This document shows positions 51,627-60,137 of a stretch of DNA of 64,000 nt, one piece after another. The position numbers and the translations under genes are program-made. The first letter of the stretch is position 1, and every line of letters begins with the position of its first letter. Under the pieces are notes generated by a model that had not been told where the DNA came from, made no database searches, and worked only from the letters and a program-made list of their open reading frames with translations. The DNA comes from an uncultured Blautia sp. (GTDB lineage: Bacteria; Bacillota; Clostridia; Lachnospirales; Lachnospiraceae), in the NCBI GenBank assembly GCA_934394595.1, contig CAKRRX010000001.1, positions 1 through 64,000 of the forward strand. Reading direction: 5' to 3'.

Positions 51627-52817
51627 TCACCCCCGGACTGTAGCCATCAAAATCACAAAGGTCAGAATGCATAGAATCTCTGCAGTGAGCACAATACGCA
51701 GCAGCAGTGCACAACCCTCCCCCATAGTTTCCAGGCATCCCACGATCCTTTTGTCGGACACCGGCTGTGCCACTGCAGCCAGAAAGCGGTAAGAAACAGA
51801 CAGAAGGCCATAATGAAGCATCGGCTGCACCCCGATAAAAACCACTGCGATCACAGCCACTGCTCCAAGACAGTTTTTCACCAGCACAGTTCCCGTCAGG
51901 ATCAGTTCTGTCACTGCATTTACCGCATTTCCCACTGCTGGTATGGCACTAACCGTTTTTCCAAGGGCTGTCCTTCGCACTGCATCCATGGCCGGAGCCA
52001 CAAGTCCCTGGACAGCCTGCAGTCCAAGAACTGCCCCCAGCATGGTCTTCAGTCCCCAGTTTATAAGCGTTTCCAGAAGTTCTGCCATTTTGCTCAGCAT
52101 ATCCTCCCTGGTAAGATTGTTCACCAGACACAAGAGAATGTACATGTTCGCACCTGGAAGCAAAAGGGTCAGAAGAACCCACTGCACCAGCCAGACCAAA
52201 AGCAGTACTCCTTGATAAAAAACAGCTGCACTGATTGTCCCGGAGGCGGCTGCAACTGCTGTAAAATAAGCCGGGGCAAGTCCTTTCATAAATTCTGTCA
52301 TCCACCGAAGCTGTTTTTCCAGAGAATTTCCAAGTTCCTGATAGGCACTGATCAGAATTGTAAATAAAAGCAGATAGATCATATAAAAACAAACATCCCC
52401 GATCTGCCCGTTTTCAAATACCTCCGCAAAATTAGAAAAAATAGCAGCCACCAGTACCAGAAACAAAATCCTGAAAAAGGTCTGTTTTTCCCCTTCAATG
52501 CGGCTGAAAAAAAGGCCATGCAGAAATTCCCGCACCGCCTCTTCTGAAAGGACCTGTTTTCCCTCTGTCATTTCTTTCACTGCTTTTTCCAGCGAAAAGC
52601 TCTCTTTTCCAAGTGCTTCATCCAGAAGCTGCTGCACCTGTTCAAAAGACATTTCATCCACAAGATCCCCTGTAATATCATAGGATAAACCCGAAGTATC
52701 CTCGTAAAAAGTGTCCCCCTTCTTTTCCTGTGCCTGAGCCAGAACGCTCTCTTTTCCAAATAAAAGCCACATCAGCAGCAGAAAAAAAAGAAATCCTGTT
52801 TTTCCCTTTCCTCTCAT
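51627..52817 (-). CDS. spoIIIAE: Stage III sporulation protein AE
   Basis: 396 residues. Signal-like N-terminus (about 8-26), a soluble part (30-120), then seven or so membrane helices (from about 115 to 390) including LLPGANMYILLCLVNNLTRED and GLQAVQGLVAPAMDAVRRTALGKTVSAIPAVGNAVNAVTELILTG, which is the conserved core. It is a polytopic mother-cell membrane protein of the channel complex. Its ATG overlaps the AD stop as ATGA. Confidence 0.95.
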   Translation of the reverse strand: MRGKGKTGFLFFLLLMWLLFGKESVLAQAQEKKGDTFYEDTSGLSYDITGDLVDEMSFEQVQQLLDEALGKESFSLEKAVKEMTEGKQVLSEEAVREFLHGLFFSRIEGEKQTFFRILFLVLVAAIFSNFAEVFENGQIGDVCFYMIYLLLFTILISAYQELGNSLEKQLRWMTEFMKGLAPAYFTAVAAASGTISAAVFYQGVLLLVWLVQWVLLTLLLPGANMYILLCLVNNLTREDMLSKMAELLETLINWGLKTMLGAVLGLQAVQGLVAPAMDAVRRTALGKTVSAIPAVGNAVNAVTELILTGTVLVKNCLGAVAVIAVVFIGVQPMLHYGLLSVSYRFLAAVAQPVSDKRIVGCLETMGEGCALLLRIVLTAEILCILTFVILMATVRG

Positions 52818-53200
52818 ATCATAAAATCCTGTATAGTTTCCAGAAGAGCAAGCAGCACCGGCATGCTCAGAATCATCACCGAAAGCTTACAGAACAGCTC
52901 GATCTGTGCCGCTGTGGTACCATAGCCTGCATCTTTACAGATTCCAGATGCAAATTGTCCGATATAAGTAATCCCTACCATCCGGATCAGAGTAGAAACA
53001 TACCCTGATTCTGAAGGCAGCATGTCCTGTATCCTTCCCATTGTCTCAAAGAGATAAGCCACCTTCCCCACTGCCAGTCCCATGATCACCAGACCGATTC
53101 CCATGGTAATAAAACAGGCGTATTCCGGTCTGGTTCCTTTCATCAGAAAACCAAGCATCACACCGCATACGCCTAACAGAGAAATCTTTGCAATATCCAT
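52814..53200 (-). CDS. spoIIIAD: Stage III sporulation protein AD
   Basis: 128 residues, four membrane helices, with MLPSESGYVSTLIRMVGITYIGQFASGICKDAGYGTTAAQIELFCKLSVMI as the conserved part. Small membrane protein of the spoIIIA channel. Start ATG 53200 behind GAGAGGGAAGG. It overlaps AE by 4 bases. Confidence 0.94.
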   Translation of the reverse strand: MDIAKISLLGVCGVMLGFLMKGTRPEYACFITMGIGLVIMGLAVGKVAYLFETMGRIQDMLPSESGYVSTLIRMVGITYIGQFASGICKDAGYGTTAAQIELFCKLSVMILSMPVLLALLETIQDFMI

Positions 53201-53216
53201 ACCCTTCCCTCTCTAT

Positions 53217-53411
53217 TCAGAGTTCAAACAGTTTTTTGATACTGTCAAATAATTCATATATATATGGAACGATCCAGAACAACACCACCAGAAGACCGGC
53301 AAGACTTACCAGAAAGGCCTGTTCTTCCCTGCCACTGTGTTTCAGGATCTGAGACAGGATGGAAACCAGGATCCCCACTGCGGCAATTTTGAAAATAATA
53401 CTGACTTCCAA
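53217..53411 (-). CDS. spoIIIAC: Stage III sporulation protein AC
   Basis: 64 residues, two membrane helices (VSIIFKIAAVGILVSILSQIL and AFLVSLAGLLVVLFWIVPYI). B. subtilis SpoIIIAC has 68. The start is TTG 53411, with GGGAG six bases upstream and AGGAGG further up; a longer frame from GTG 53507 adds a leader unlike any AC protein. An 89-base gap to spoIIIAB contains a perfect small hairpin. Part of the mother-cell channel. Confidence 0.9.
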   Translation of the reverse strand: MEVSIIFKIAAVGILVSILSQILKHSGREEQAFLVSLAGLLVVLFWIVPYIYELFDSIKKLFEL

Positions 53412-53461
53412 CCGTCTCTCCCTTCCTCCTGACAGAATTGTCCATATTCTTTCAAACAAGC

Positions 53462-53479
53462 TTTGCCATCTGTGGCAAA
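53462..53479. other. Hairpin between spoIIIAB and spoIIIAC
   Basis: TTTGCCA and TGGCAAA form a 7-base perfect stem with a 4-base loop, in the only sizeable gap inside the spoIIIA operon. No T run follows, so a translation or processing role is more likely than termination. Confidence 0.45.
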
Positions 53480-53500
53480 ACAGCCCTACAGTCTGCAAGC

Positions 53501-54019
53501 TTACCACATCAGCACTGCCAGAAAAATACCTCCGAGAATTCCAAGACTTCGATATACCTTTTTCTTTTCCGGCGCTTTTTTTCGAAGCAGCACCAGTTTT
53601 TCTGTCATTTCCTCTTCCAGAAGTGTAAGCTGCCCCAGCTGCATCTTTTTATCCAGATATCCCAGGCATCCTCCAAGAGACAAAAAGCAGTTTCTATCCT
53701 CCTCACTGAGCCTGTCAAGAGGCAGCTCCCTCATGGCACATTCCTGAAAAAAATCCCCAAAAGAGCAGCCGTTTTTTTTCTTCATGCTCTGCACCAATTG
53801 TTCAAAAAATGCCCGGTATTCCCCGGACATTTTATCAGCCACTGCCAGGAAAGCATCCTCCAGGGAAGCTCCTGTACAGCGGATTTCTCCTTTTAGTAAA
53901 GAAAGGATCCGAATCAGACTTTCCAGAATTTTCACCTTTTCTGTGAGTTCCAGACTTTTACAAAGTCCCATTCCCATTGCGGATAAGATGATAAGAAAAA
54001 TACCTGTCAACTTCAGCAT
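53501..54019 (-). CDS. spoIIIAB: Stage III sporulation protein AB
   Basis: 172 residues: an N-terminal hydrophobic segment (about 1-20), a helical soluble domain with LIRILSLLKGEIRCTGASLEDAF and FFEQLVQSMKKKNG, and a C-terminal membrane segment (about 155-172, LGILGGIFLAVLMW). It resembles GspF-type membrane proteins of secretion systems. ATG 54019 overlaps the AA stop by seven bases. Confidence 0.94.
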   Translation of the reverse strand: MLKLTGIFLIILSAMGMGLCKSLELTEKVKILESLIRILSLLKGEIRCTGASLEDAFLAVADKMSGEYRAFFEQLVQSMKKKNGCSFGDFFQECAMRELPLDRLSEEDRNCFLSLGGCLGYLDKKMQLGQLTLLEEEMTEKLVLLRKKAPEKKKVYRSLGILGGIFLAVLMW

Positions 54020-54930
54020 GGCATTCCATTTCTGTCATAAATTCCCTGCACCACTCCTGCATGTTCTCCCCGATCCAGGAAAATATAACGTTCAAATACT
54101 CTCTGACGCACCATTTTCTCAAAAAGAGGCTGATGGATCACATCCTCCAGGGAACTGCCGTGAGCTGTCGCGATCACTTTACAGCCACTGTGGATCACAG
54201 ATTCCATTGCTTTAAAATCTTCTTCCCTTCCAAGTTCATCTACAGCCACCACAGAAGGCGCCATAGAACGGATCAGCATCTCCATTCCCTCTGCTTTCGG
54301 GCAGCCATCCAGCACGTCTGTGCGCATTCCCAGATCATTCTGGGGAACGCCCTGATAACAGCCGGCAAGCTCACTTCGCTCATCCACTACTCCTACCGTC
54401 AGTCCGGGAAGTTTCTCTTTCCCATTACTTAGCTGACGTATAATGTCACGGAGCAAGGTGGTCTTTCCCCCTCTTGGCGGGGAAACGATCAAGGTGTGAG
54501 CTACCCAGTTATTCCGCCTGATATAGGGCATCACTGAATCTGCACAGCCAACCACCTGATGAGCCAGTCTCACATTGATGCAGGAAATATATTTCATTCC
54601 CCTGATCTCGTTTCCATCCAGGATCACCTTTCCGGTGACGCCCACCCGATGTCCGCCCTGAACGCTTAAAAAGCCCTGGCGAAGTTCATTCTCATAAGAA
54701 TACAGAGAGTATCCGCTTATATACTCCATGGTTTCCTTCAGGTCTTCCCTGGTGACCACATACTGTCCTTCCTTGTCTGTGAGAAATCCCTCTCCTCCGT
54801 CATAGGTATAAAACAGTGGTCGCCCTACTCTCAGGCGTATTTCATATATTTTATCATAATCAAGTTCCGCATCCATCAACAGTCTGCGGATATTCCCCGC
54901 AAACAGGTTCTGAATCTGCTCTGCTTCTAT
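54013..54930 (-). CDS. spoIIIAA: Stage III sporulation protein AA (ATPase), probable AUA start
   Basis: 288-306 residues. RecA-like secretion ATPase fold: Walker A SPPRGGKTTLLRDI, Walker B VVAVDELGREED, and an N-terminal domain with SGYSLYSYENELRQGFLSVQGGHRVGVTG. It powers assembly of the SpoIIIA-SpoIIQ channel. The first ATG (54876) and TTG (54879) have no ribosome site and would delete the conserved LFAGNIRRLL segment. An in-frame AUA at 54928-54930 lies seven bases after GAGAGGTG, right downstream of an in-frame stop, and gives 306 residues, close to the B. subtilis length (307). I therefore propose AUA, with CTG near 54906 as the next option. Confidence 0.9.
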   Translation of the reverse strand: MEAEQIQNLFAGNIRRLLMDAELDYDKIYEIRLRVGRPLFYTYDGGEGFLTDKEGQYVVTREDLKETMEYISGYSLYSYENELRQGFLSVQGGHRVGVTGKVILDGNEIRGMKYISCINVRLAHQVVGCADSVMPYIRRNNWVAHTLIVSPPRGGKTTLLRDIIRQLSNGKEKLPGLTVGVVDERSELAGCYQGVPQNDLGMRTDVLDGCPKAEGMEMLIRSMAPSVVAVDELGREEDFKAMESVIHSGCKVIATAHGSSLEDVIHQPLFEKMVRQRVFERYIFLDRGEHAGVVQGIYDRNGMPC

Positions 54931-54951
54931 CTTGTATCACCTCTCAATTTT

Positions 54952-54959
54952 AATATATG
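54952..54959 (-). promoter_or_regulatory. Possible sigma-E -10 element of spoIIIA
   Basis: CATATATT on the minus strand fits the sigma-E -10 (CATACA-T), with TCATG about 16 bases further upstream as a weak -35. The spoIIIA operon is sigma-E-controlled in Bacillus. Supported by gene identity more than by sequence. Confidence 0.4.
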
Positions 54960-54999
54960 TGGACAATCTCTGATTCATGACCGAAAACCGAAGCCTTTT

Positions 55000-56127
55000 T
55001 CATTCGCTCTTCTGATATTCATCCATCCTGGGAAGACTCAGCTTCAGAACTCTGTCCACGATATTCACAGATGCTGCACTGTATGCGTAGGCTGCAGATT
55101 CAAACAGTACATAGAGGTCATCTCCATCTACAAAAATCTGCTCGATTCGCTCAGGAAAACGGTAACTGACAGCGGAATTTTCATCTACGTAAAGACGCTT
55201 ATCAGATTTTTCATAGAATACTACCCTGGATGGCAGGATTCCAAATGAATGGGATAAAAGCAATTTATCATTATAAAAAGCCATACCCTGAGCCTGTTCG
55301 GAAATGGTGGAATATTCAAGAGGCACTGCCATCTCAAAATTCATCTCCAGCCCTTCATCCATGGTGTTGATCAGTTTTCCTTTGTCGTCCACTGCATAGC
55401 GCGCGATGGCACTTTCTGTATATTTTGTAAAACAGCCCACGTACAGACAGCCTTCGTAAAATGTCATAAAAGAATCTCTTACGATTCCATACAGGCTTGC
55501 CACCTGATTGGTGACAATGGGACGGGGATTTTCATCATAATTGTAATTCTCAATATTCTCCATAGTCAGGCTGACCGCCTGGGCAAGCTCCTGGGTATTG
55601 GAGGAATACCACAGGATCTGATGTTCACTGTCGTAAGCCAGACCGCCTACATGAGGCTGCCCGGGCAAAATGATTTCTTTTATAAATCTATGTGATTCTT
55701 TGTTGATCATATAGATCACAGAATTGTGCTTTTTTGCATGGCAATAGGCACTGATAAAAACATAATCCTCTGTAACCGCCAGCCCCTGAGGTGTCATTGT
55801 AGTACACATGGCCGGTGTATCACCTTCACTGGTAAGGAAGGTTCTGGTAGATTTCAGCCCGGGAATGATATAGGTTCCATATTCCCGCTCCTTTTTGTGG
55901 TCTTCGAAGGCAAATGCCATCAGCTCCTCTTTCTGGGAGAGCATCTGGATCTGTCCTCTTAAGGTATAATAGGCCGCCTCCTGATTGGTAACTTTTCTTT
56001 TTGTGGGAGGCTCATTTCTTCCCCTGTATATAAAGGCATAGGCCAGGTAAGAACCCACAAGGACCAGGACCATAAGCAGGATCCTGAACCAGAAAATGCG
56101 GTTTCTCCATTTCTTTCTTTTTGTCAT
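55000..56127 (-). CDS. Membrane-anchored beta-propeller-like protein, function unknown
   Basis: 375 residues. A basic N-terminus and one membrane segment (about 12-32) put most of the protein outside. The soluble part shows repeated strand patterns ending in short turns (TPQGLAVTEDYVFISAYCHAKKHNSVIYMINKES; PGQPHVGGLAYDSEHQILWYSSN; IEQIFVDGDDLYVLFESA), as in a beta-propeller sensor or binding protein. The regular GLAVTEDYVF and GLAYDSEHQILW blocks look like SMP-30/Arylesterase-type blades, but no catalytic residues are evident. It lies directly upstream of spoIIIA in the same direction, after the helicase gene. Function not recognised. Confidence 0.75.
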   Translation of the reverse strand: MTKRKKWRNRIFWFRILLMVLVLVGSYLAYAFIYRGRNEPPTKRKVTNQEAAYYTLRGQIQMLSQKEELMAFAFEDHKKEREYGTYIIPGLKSTRTFLTSEGDTPAMCTTMTPQGLAVTEDYVFISAYCHAKKHNSVIYMINKESHRFIKEIILPGQPHVGGLAYDSEHQILWYSSNTQELAQAVSLTMENIENYNYDENPRPIVTNQVASLYGIVRDSFMTFYEGCLYVGCFTKYTESAIARYAVDDKGKLINTMDEGLEMNFEMAVPLEYSTISEQAQGMAFYNDKLLLSHSFGILPSRVVFYEKSDKRLYVDENSAVSYRFPERIEQIFVDGDDLYVLFESAAYAYSAASVNIVDRVLKLSLPRMDEYQKSE

Positions 56128-56261
56128 TGTTCTTCACTGCTTCCGCAATTGTCTCTGTTTCCATGTATCCTTTTGTTCTTTTAATTTCGAACAACATTTC
56201 CCATTATACTTTATATTTTCCATGTTTACAAGAGGGACTGTGAATTCCCCTCACAGTCCCT

Positions 56262-58088
56262 CTACAATCCGGTTTCCTCCAGAAATCTGGATGGATCTCT
56301 CTCTTTTTCATACTGGCGCCTTACATAGCACAGCATCAGCTCTTTTTTTGCCCTCGTCATCCCCACATAAAAAAGTCTTCGTTCCTCTTCCAGGGCTTCT
56401 GCCAAAACTGCTTTCCGATAAGGAATGCTGCCCTCATTTACATTCATAATGTAAACTTTATCGTATTCCAGACCCTTTACTGCATGGAGCGTGGACACAA
56501 CCACACCTTCCCTTTTGTTTTCCTGTTTTTTTGCCTGCTCTGCCAGCTTTTTGGTATATTCTTCTATGTAGGCCTGCCACTCATCCAGGCTTTTCATTCC
56601 TTTTGCGCTTTCCTGGATCCGGTCCAATACCTCAAGAAGCTCCTCCGGTCGTATCCTGCGGTACTGGGCATACTCCATCAGATACTCTTCATACCCCATA
56701 CCTTTCCGGATAAAATTCACAGCTGCATAGGGTGCTAATGCAGCCAGGATACGAAGATGCGTCTCCAGAGTGGTAATACGATCACACATCCAGTCTTTTT
56801 CCTTATAGAATTCCCGCAATGCATCAAAAGATACCACTGAAGAATTCAAGGCATCTCTTGCGATATAGCGATTTGGCCGGTTCATGATCTCCAGAAATGT
56901 TTTCCTTGTCCTGTCTCCGGCTGCCATTTTCATATATGCCATCAGATTTCTGCAGATCCAGTGGCGAAAAAGATTGGGGAGCTGTTCTTTCATGGTAAAG
57001 GGGATCTGGTACTCCATCAGCGCCCCCACAAGGCCCTCTGCCTCTTGATTGGTGCGAAACAAAATTGCCGTATCTTCCAGTGCTTCCCCCGCTTCCAGCC
57101 TTTTTTTCAAAAATGAAGCGGCCTTTATATATTCTTCTCTTGGATTGTCAAATTCCAGAAGCTTCACAGGCTTTCCCTGCTCATTTGGTGTGGAAAGCTT
57201 TTTCTGAAAACGTTTCCTGTTACAGTCGATCACATTTATAGCTGCCTGTAAAACACTTTTGGTACAGCGGTAATTGATATTTAAAAGCACGGTCTCTGCT
57301 TTTGGATAATCTCTGGTAAAATTCAGCATGATCTCCGGCTTTGCCCCACGGAAATGATAGATGGACTGATCATCATCCCCTACAATAAACAGATTATCTG
57401 CCGGTTTTGCCAGCATTCTCACAATATCATATTGAAGGTGATTGATGTCCTGAAACTCATCTACCATGATATACTGGAATTTTCTCTGCCACGCTGCCAG
57501 AATATCCTTCCGCTTTTCAAAAAGCTCATAGCACCACAGCAGCATATCGTCAAAGTCCAGCTTCCGTCTCTGACGCAGGGTTTTCTGATACCCATTGTAA
57601 ATCTGGCGGAATATCTCATCCGGACAGCTGGAAGAATAATAGTGTTCCAGAGAAATCCGGTTTCCTTTTACCACACTGATCTCTTTTGCCACATCCTCCT
57701 GGAAATCTCCTTCCTGAGCCAGCTCCTGCCCAAATTCCAGAGTCATTTCTTTCAAAATGGAATATTTTTCTTCCTCTGACAAAATGTTCCCTGCCCCAAG
57801 CCCATAGGCCTGCTTCAGGATTCCATAAAACACGCCATGAAAAGTCCCAAAGGTAACAGCTGTAGAAGTCTGTCCTGTAAACTTCAGGAAACGTTCCTTC
57901 ATTTCCTTTGCAGCTGCCCTGGAAAAAGTCACAACAAGAACAGAGGACGCAGGTATCTTCCCCTCACCAGTCATATATGCAGTTCTTTCCACGATCACTG
58001 AGGTTTTCCCCGAACCGGGGCCTGCCAGAACCATCATAGGTCCTGACAGGTGGGCGATTGCCCTTAATTGAGATGGATTTTTCTTCAT
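56262..58088 (-). CDS. UvrD/PcrA-family ATP-dependent DNA helicase
   Basis: 608 residues. Motifs of superfamily 1: Q-motif (KNPSQLRAIAHL), Walker A GPGSGKTSVIV, DEFQDIN (motif II), GDDDQSIYHFRGA (motif III), and the C-terminal VVVSTLHAVKGLEYDKVYIMNV (motif V) and ERRLFYVGMTRAKKEL (motif VI). It unwinds DNA in repair or replication restart. At 608 residues it is shorter than PcrA (about 720-740), lacking the C-terminal tail that binds RNA polymerase, so it is a UvrD-like paralogue rather than PcrA itself. Its ATG overlaps the gltX stop (TAATG). Confidence 0.93.
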   Translation of the reverse strand: MKKNPSQLRAIAHLSGPMMVLAGPGSGKTSVIVERTAYMTGEGKIPASSVLVVTFSRAAAKEMKERFLKFTGQTSTAVTFGTFHGVFYGILKQAYGLGAGNILSEEEKYSILKEMTLEFGQELAQEGDFQEDVAKEISVVKGNRISLEHYYSSSCPDEIFRQIYNGYQKTLRQRRKLDFDDMLLWCYELFEKRKDILAAWQRKFQYIMVDEFQDINHLQYDIVRMLAKPADNLFIVGDDDQSIYHFRGAKPEIMLNFTRDYPKAETVLLNINYRCTKSVLQAAINVIDCNRKRFQKKLSTPNEQGKPVKLLEFDNPREEYIKAASFLKKRLEAGEALEDTAILFRTNQEAEGLVGALMEYQIPFTMKEQLPNLFRHWICRNLMAYMKMAAGDRTRKTFLEIMNRPNRYIARDALNSSVVSFDALREFYKEKDWMCDRITTLETHLRILAALAPYAAVNFIRKGMGYEEYLMEYAQYRRIRPEELLEVLDRIQESAKGMKSLDEWQAYIEEYTKKLAEQAKKQENKREGVVVSTLHAVKGLEYDKVYIMNVNEGSIPYRKAVLAEALEEERRLFYVGMTRAKKELMLCYVRRQYEKERDPSRFLEETGL

Positions 58089-59542
58089 TACAGATTTTCA
58101 AGCTTCTCGATAGCTGCTTTCACACGGCGGATGGTCTCATCCTTACCGATGATCTCCATGATCTCTGTAGCCCCGGCAGGTGTCATCTGCTTGCCGGAAA
58201 CAGCGGTACGAAGGGGCCACATCACATAGCCGTTCTTATAGCCTTTTTCTTTCACAAATGCACTTAAAGAAGCAAACAGCGGATCATTGGTATAATCCTC
58301 CTGAGCCTCCAGTAACGGAAGTACCTCTTTCAGAACAGCAAGAGAAGTCTCCTCGTTGGTTTTCATTTTCTTATGACAGTACATGGACGCATCGTACTGC
58401 GGAACCTCCTGAAAGAAATCAATCAGTGCCGGGATATCCGGGAAAGTTTCAATTCTGGTCTGAACCATTCCAGCGATCTTCCTGAAGTTGAAATCTCCCT
58501 TCAGAACCTCTTTCATGTATGGAAGGGCTTTCTCATAGAATACTTCCGGATCCATTTTCTTAATGTACTCACCATTCATCCAGCGAAGCTTATTGATATC
58601 AAATACAGCCGGAGACTTGTTGATATGGTGATAATCAAATTTCTCAACCAGCTCCGGAAGACTGAAGATCTCATTATTATCTGCCGGACTCCATCCAAGA
58701 AGTGCAACGTAGTTCACAATTGCCTCTGAAACAAATCCCTGGTCCAGAAGATCCTCATAAGAGGAATGTCCGGAACGCTTGGACAGCTTGGCATGGGTTT
58801 CATCTGTGATCAGCGGACAATGTACATATACCGGGATTTCCCAGCCAAAAGCCTCATAAATACGGTTATATTTCGGAGAAGAAGAAAGATACTCATTTCC
58901 TCTTACCACGTGGGTGATTCCCATAAGATGGTCATCTACAACGTTTGCAAAATTGTAGGTAGGATATCCGTCAGATTTGATCAGGATCAGATCCTCCAGT
59001 TCCTCATTATTCACTGTGATGTCTCCGTAGATCACATCATGGAACGTAGTAGTTCCCTCTGTAGGCATGTTAAAGCGGATAACATGAGGCTCACCTGCCT
59101 CAAGACGGCGCTGTACCTCTTCCTTGGAAAGTCTCAGACAACGCTTGTCATAGATGGAAATTTCCTTACCTGCGACCACACGCTTCATACTCTCCAGTTC
59201 TTCCTTCTGGCAGAAGCAGTAATAAGCATCTCCCTGCTCTACAAGCTGCTTTGCATATTTCAGGTAGATTCCCTGAGCCTGGCGCTCACTCTGTACGTAC
59301 GGGCCATATCCTCCGTCCTTGTCTGGTCCCTCATCATGAAGAAGGCCAGTCTTCTCCATAGTACGGTAAATAATATCAACTGCACCCTCTACATAACGCT
59401 CCTGGTCTGTATCCTCAATACGGAGAATAAAATCTCCACCCTCATGCTTGGTAATAAGATATGCGTATAACGCAGTACGTAAGTTTCCAACATGCATTCT
59501 GCCAGTAGGGCTTGGTGCAAATCTGGTTCTGATCTTTGTCAT
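58088..59542 (-). CDS. gltX: Glutamyl-tRNA synthetase
   Basis: 484 residues. HIGH-like motif [35 protein letters not shown] region, and the KMSKS counterpart [16 protein letters not shown]. It charges tRNA-Glu (and usually tRNA-Gln in organisms with GatCAB). Start ATG 59542; its promoter at 59611-59640 gives a leader of about 65 bases, too short for a T-box. The uvrD-like gene follows with a TAATG overlap. Confidence 0.97.
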   Translation of the reverse strand: MTKIRTRFAPSPTGRMHVGNLRTALYAYLITKHEGGDFILRIEDTDQERYVEGAVDIIYRTMEKTGLLHDEGPDKDGGYGPYVQSERQAQGIYLKYAKQLVEQGDAYYCFCQKEELESMKRVVAGKEISIYDKRCLRLSKEEVQRRLEAGEPHVIRFNMPTEGTTTFHDVIYGDITVNNEELEDLILIKSDGYPTYNFANVVDDHLMGITHVVRGNEYLSSSPKYNRIYEAFGWEIPVYVHCPLITDETHAKLSKRSGHSSYEDLLDQGFVSEAIVNYVALLGWSPADNNEIFSLPELVEKFDYHHINKSPAVFDINKLRWMNGEYIKKMDPEVFYEKALPYMKEVLKGDFNFRKIAGMVQTRIETFPDIPALIDFFQEVPQYDASMYCHKKMKTNEETSLAVLKEVLPLLEAQEDYTNDPLFASLSAFVKEKGYKNGYVMWPLRTAVSGKQMTPAGATEIMEIIGKDETIRRVKAAIEKLENL

Positions 59543-59581
59543 TTCTTCTCTATTCTCCCTGTTTCTTATTTCTTATCTTCT

Positions 59582-59608
59582 GCTGTCTTTTCGTACAGCT
59601 GTCTTTTC
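59582..59608. repeat. Direct repeat in the gltX leader
   Basis: GCTGTCTTTT occurs at 59582-59591 and 59599-59608, 17 bases apart, just after the predicted transcription start of gltX. A regulatory role is possible but unproven. Confidence 0.45.
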
Positions 59609-59610
59609 AC

Positions 59611-59640
59611 ATTATATACCTAATCCATTCAAAATGTCCA
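59611..59640 (-). promoter_or_regulatory. Promoter of gltX
   Basis: On the minus strand, TGGACA (59635-59640), 18 bases, perfect TATAAT (59611-59616). Confidence 0.75.
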
Positions 59641-59740
59641 TAGAAAAAAATCCCCCTGTAACCAGAGTATATCCCGATCTGTTACTCTGCGAATATGCCA
59701 AAAATCGGACTGTACACATCGCAAAAATAACTTTACAGAC

Positions 59741-59762
59741 AAAAACTCCGGTCTCAGGGAGA
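59741..59762 (-). terminator. Possible weak terminator of acpP
   Basis: On the minus strand a short CTCC/GGAG stem with an 8-base loop is followed by five T, about 20 bases after the acpP stop. The stem is short, so the call is weak. Confidence 0.35.
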
Positions 59763-59780
59763 TCAATGGCACAATCACAA

Positions 59781-60014
59781 TTATGCATCAATTCCTTTGT
59801 CTCTGAGATAATCGATGACATCACCAACAGTATTCAGCTCTGTAAGCTCCTCTGCCGGAATCTCGATATTGTACTCATCTTCCAGTGCCATAACAAGCTC
59901 GAAGAGATCAAGGGAATCTGCTCCCAGGTCATCCTTAAATGAAGTATCTGCTGTAATTGTCTCTGCATCGCAGTTAAGCTGCTCTGCGATCATCTCGCTC
60001 ATCTTTTCTAACAT
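59781..60014 (-). CDS. acpP: Acyl carrier protein
   Basis: 77 residues, with the phosphopantetheine-accepting Ser in LGADSLDLFELVMALEDEY and the acidic helices typical of fatty-acid ACP. It carries growing acyl chains in type II fatty acid synthesis. Start ATG 60014 behind AAGGAG. It stands alone here, without fab genes, downstream of the ftsW-like gene in the same direction. Secondary carriers of other pathways look alike, so its exact pathway is assumed. Confidence 0.94.
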   Translation of the reverse strand: MLEKMSEMIAEQLNCDAETITADTSFKDDLGADSLDLFELVMALEDEYNIEIPAEELTELNTVGDVIDYLRDKGIDA

Positions 60015-60137
60015 TGCTCATTCTCCTTTAAATAAAATATCTCCAAACCGGCTTCCAAGCGCCGTATGTCATACACTGCGGAAAGTATATAATCTGATGG
60101 CTCATTTGTCAAGAGAATTATATACACAATCCACTAT

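Noticed and set aside
59543-59780. T-box or other riboswitch before gltX
   Set aside because: The leader after the promoter is only about 65 bases and contains no terminator/antiterminator fold or T-box motif.
59612-59827. Minus-strand open frame of 71 codons overlapping acpP
   Set aside because: It overlaps the acpP end in another frame, covers the gltX promoter and has no ribosome site.
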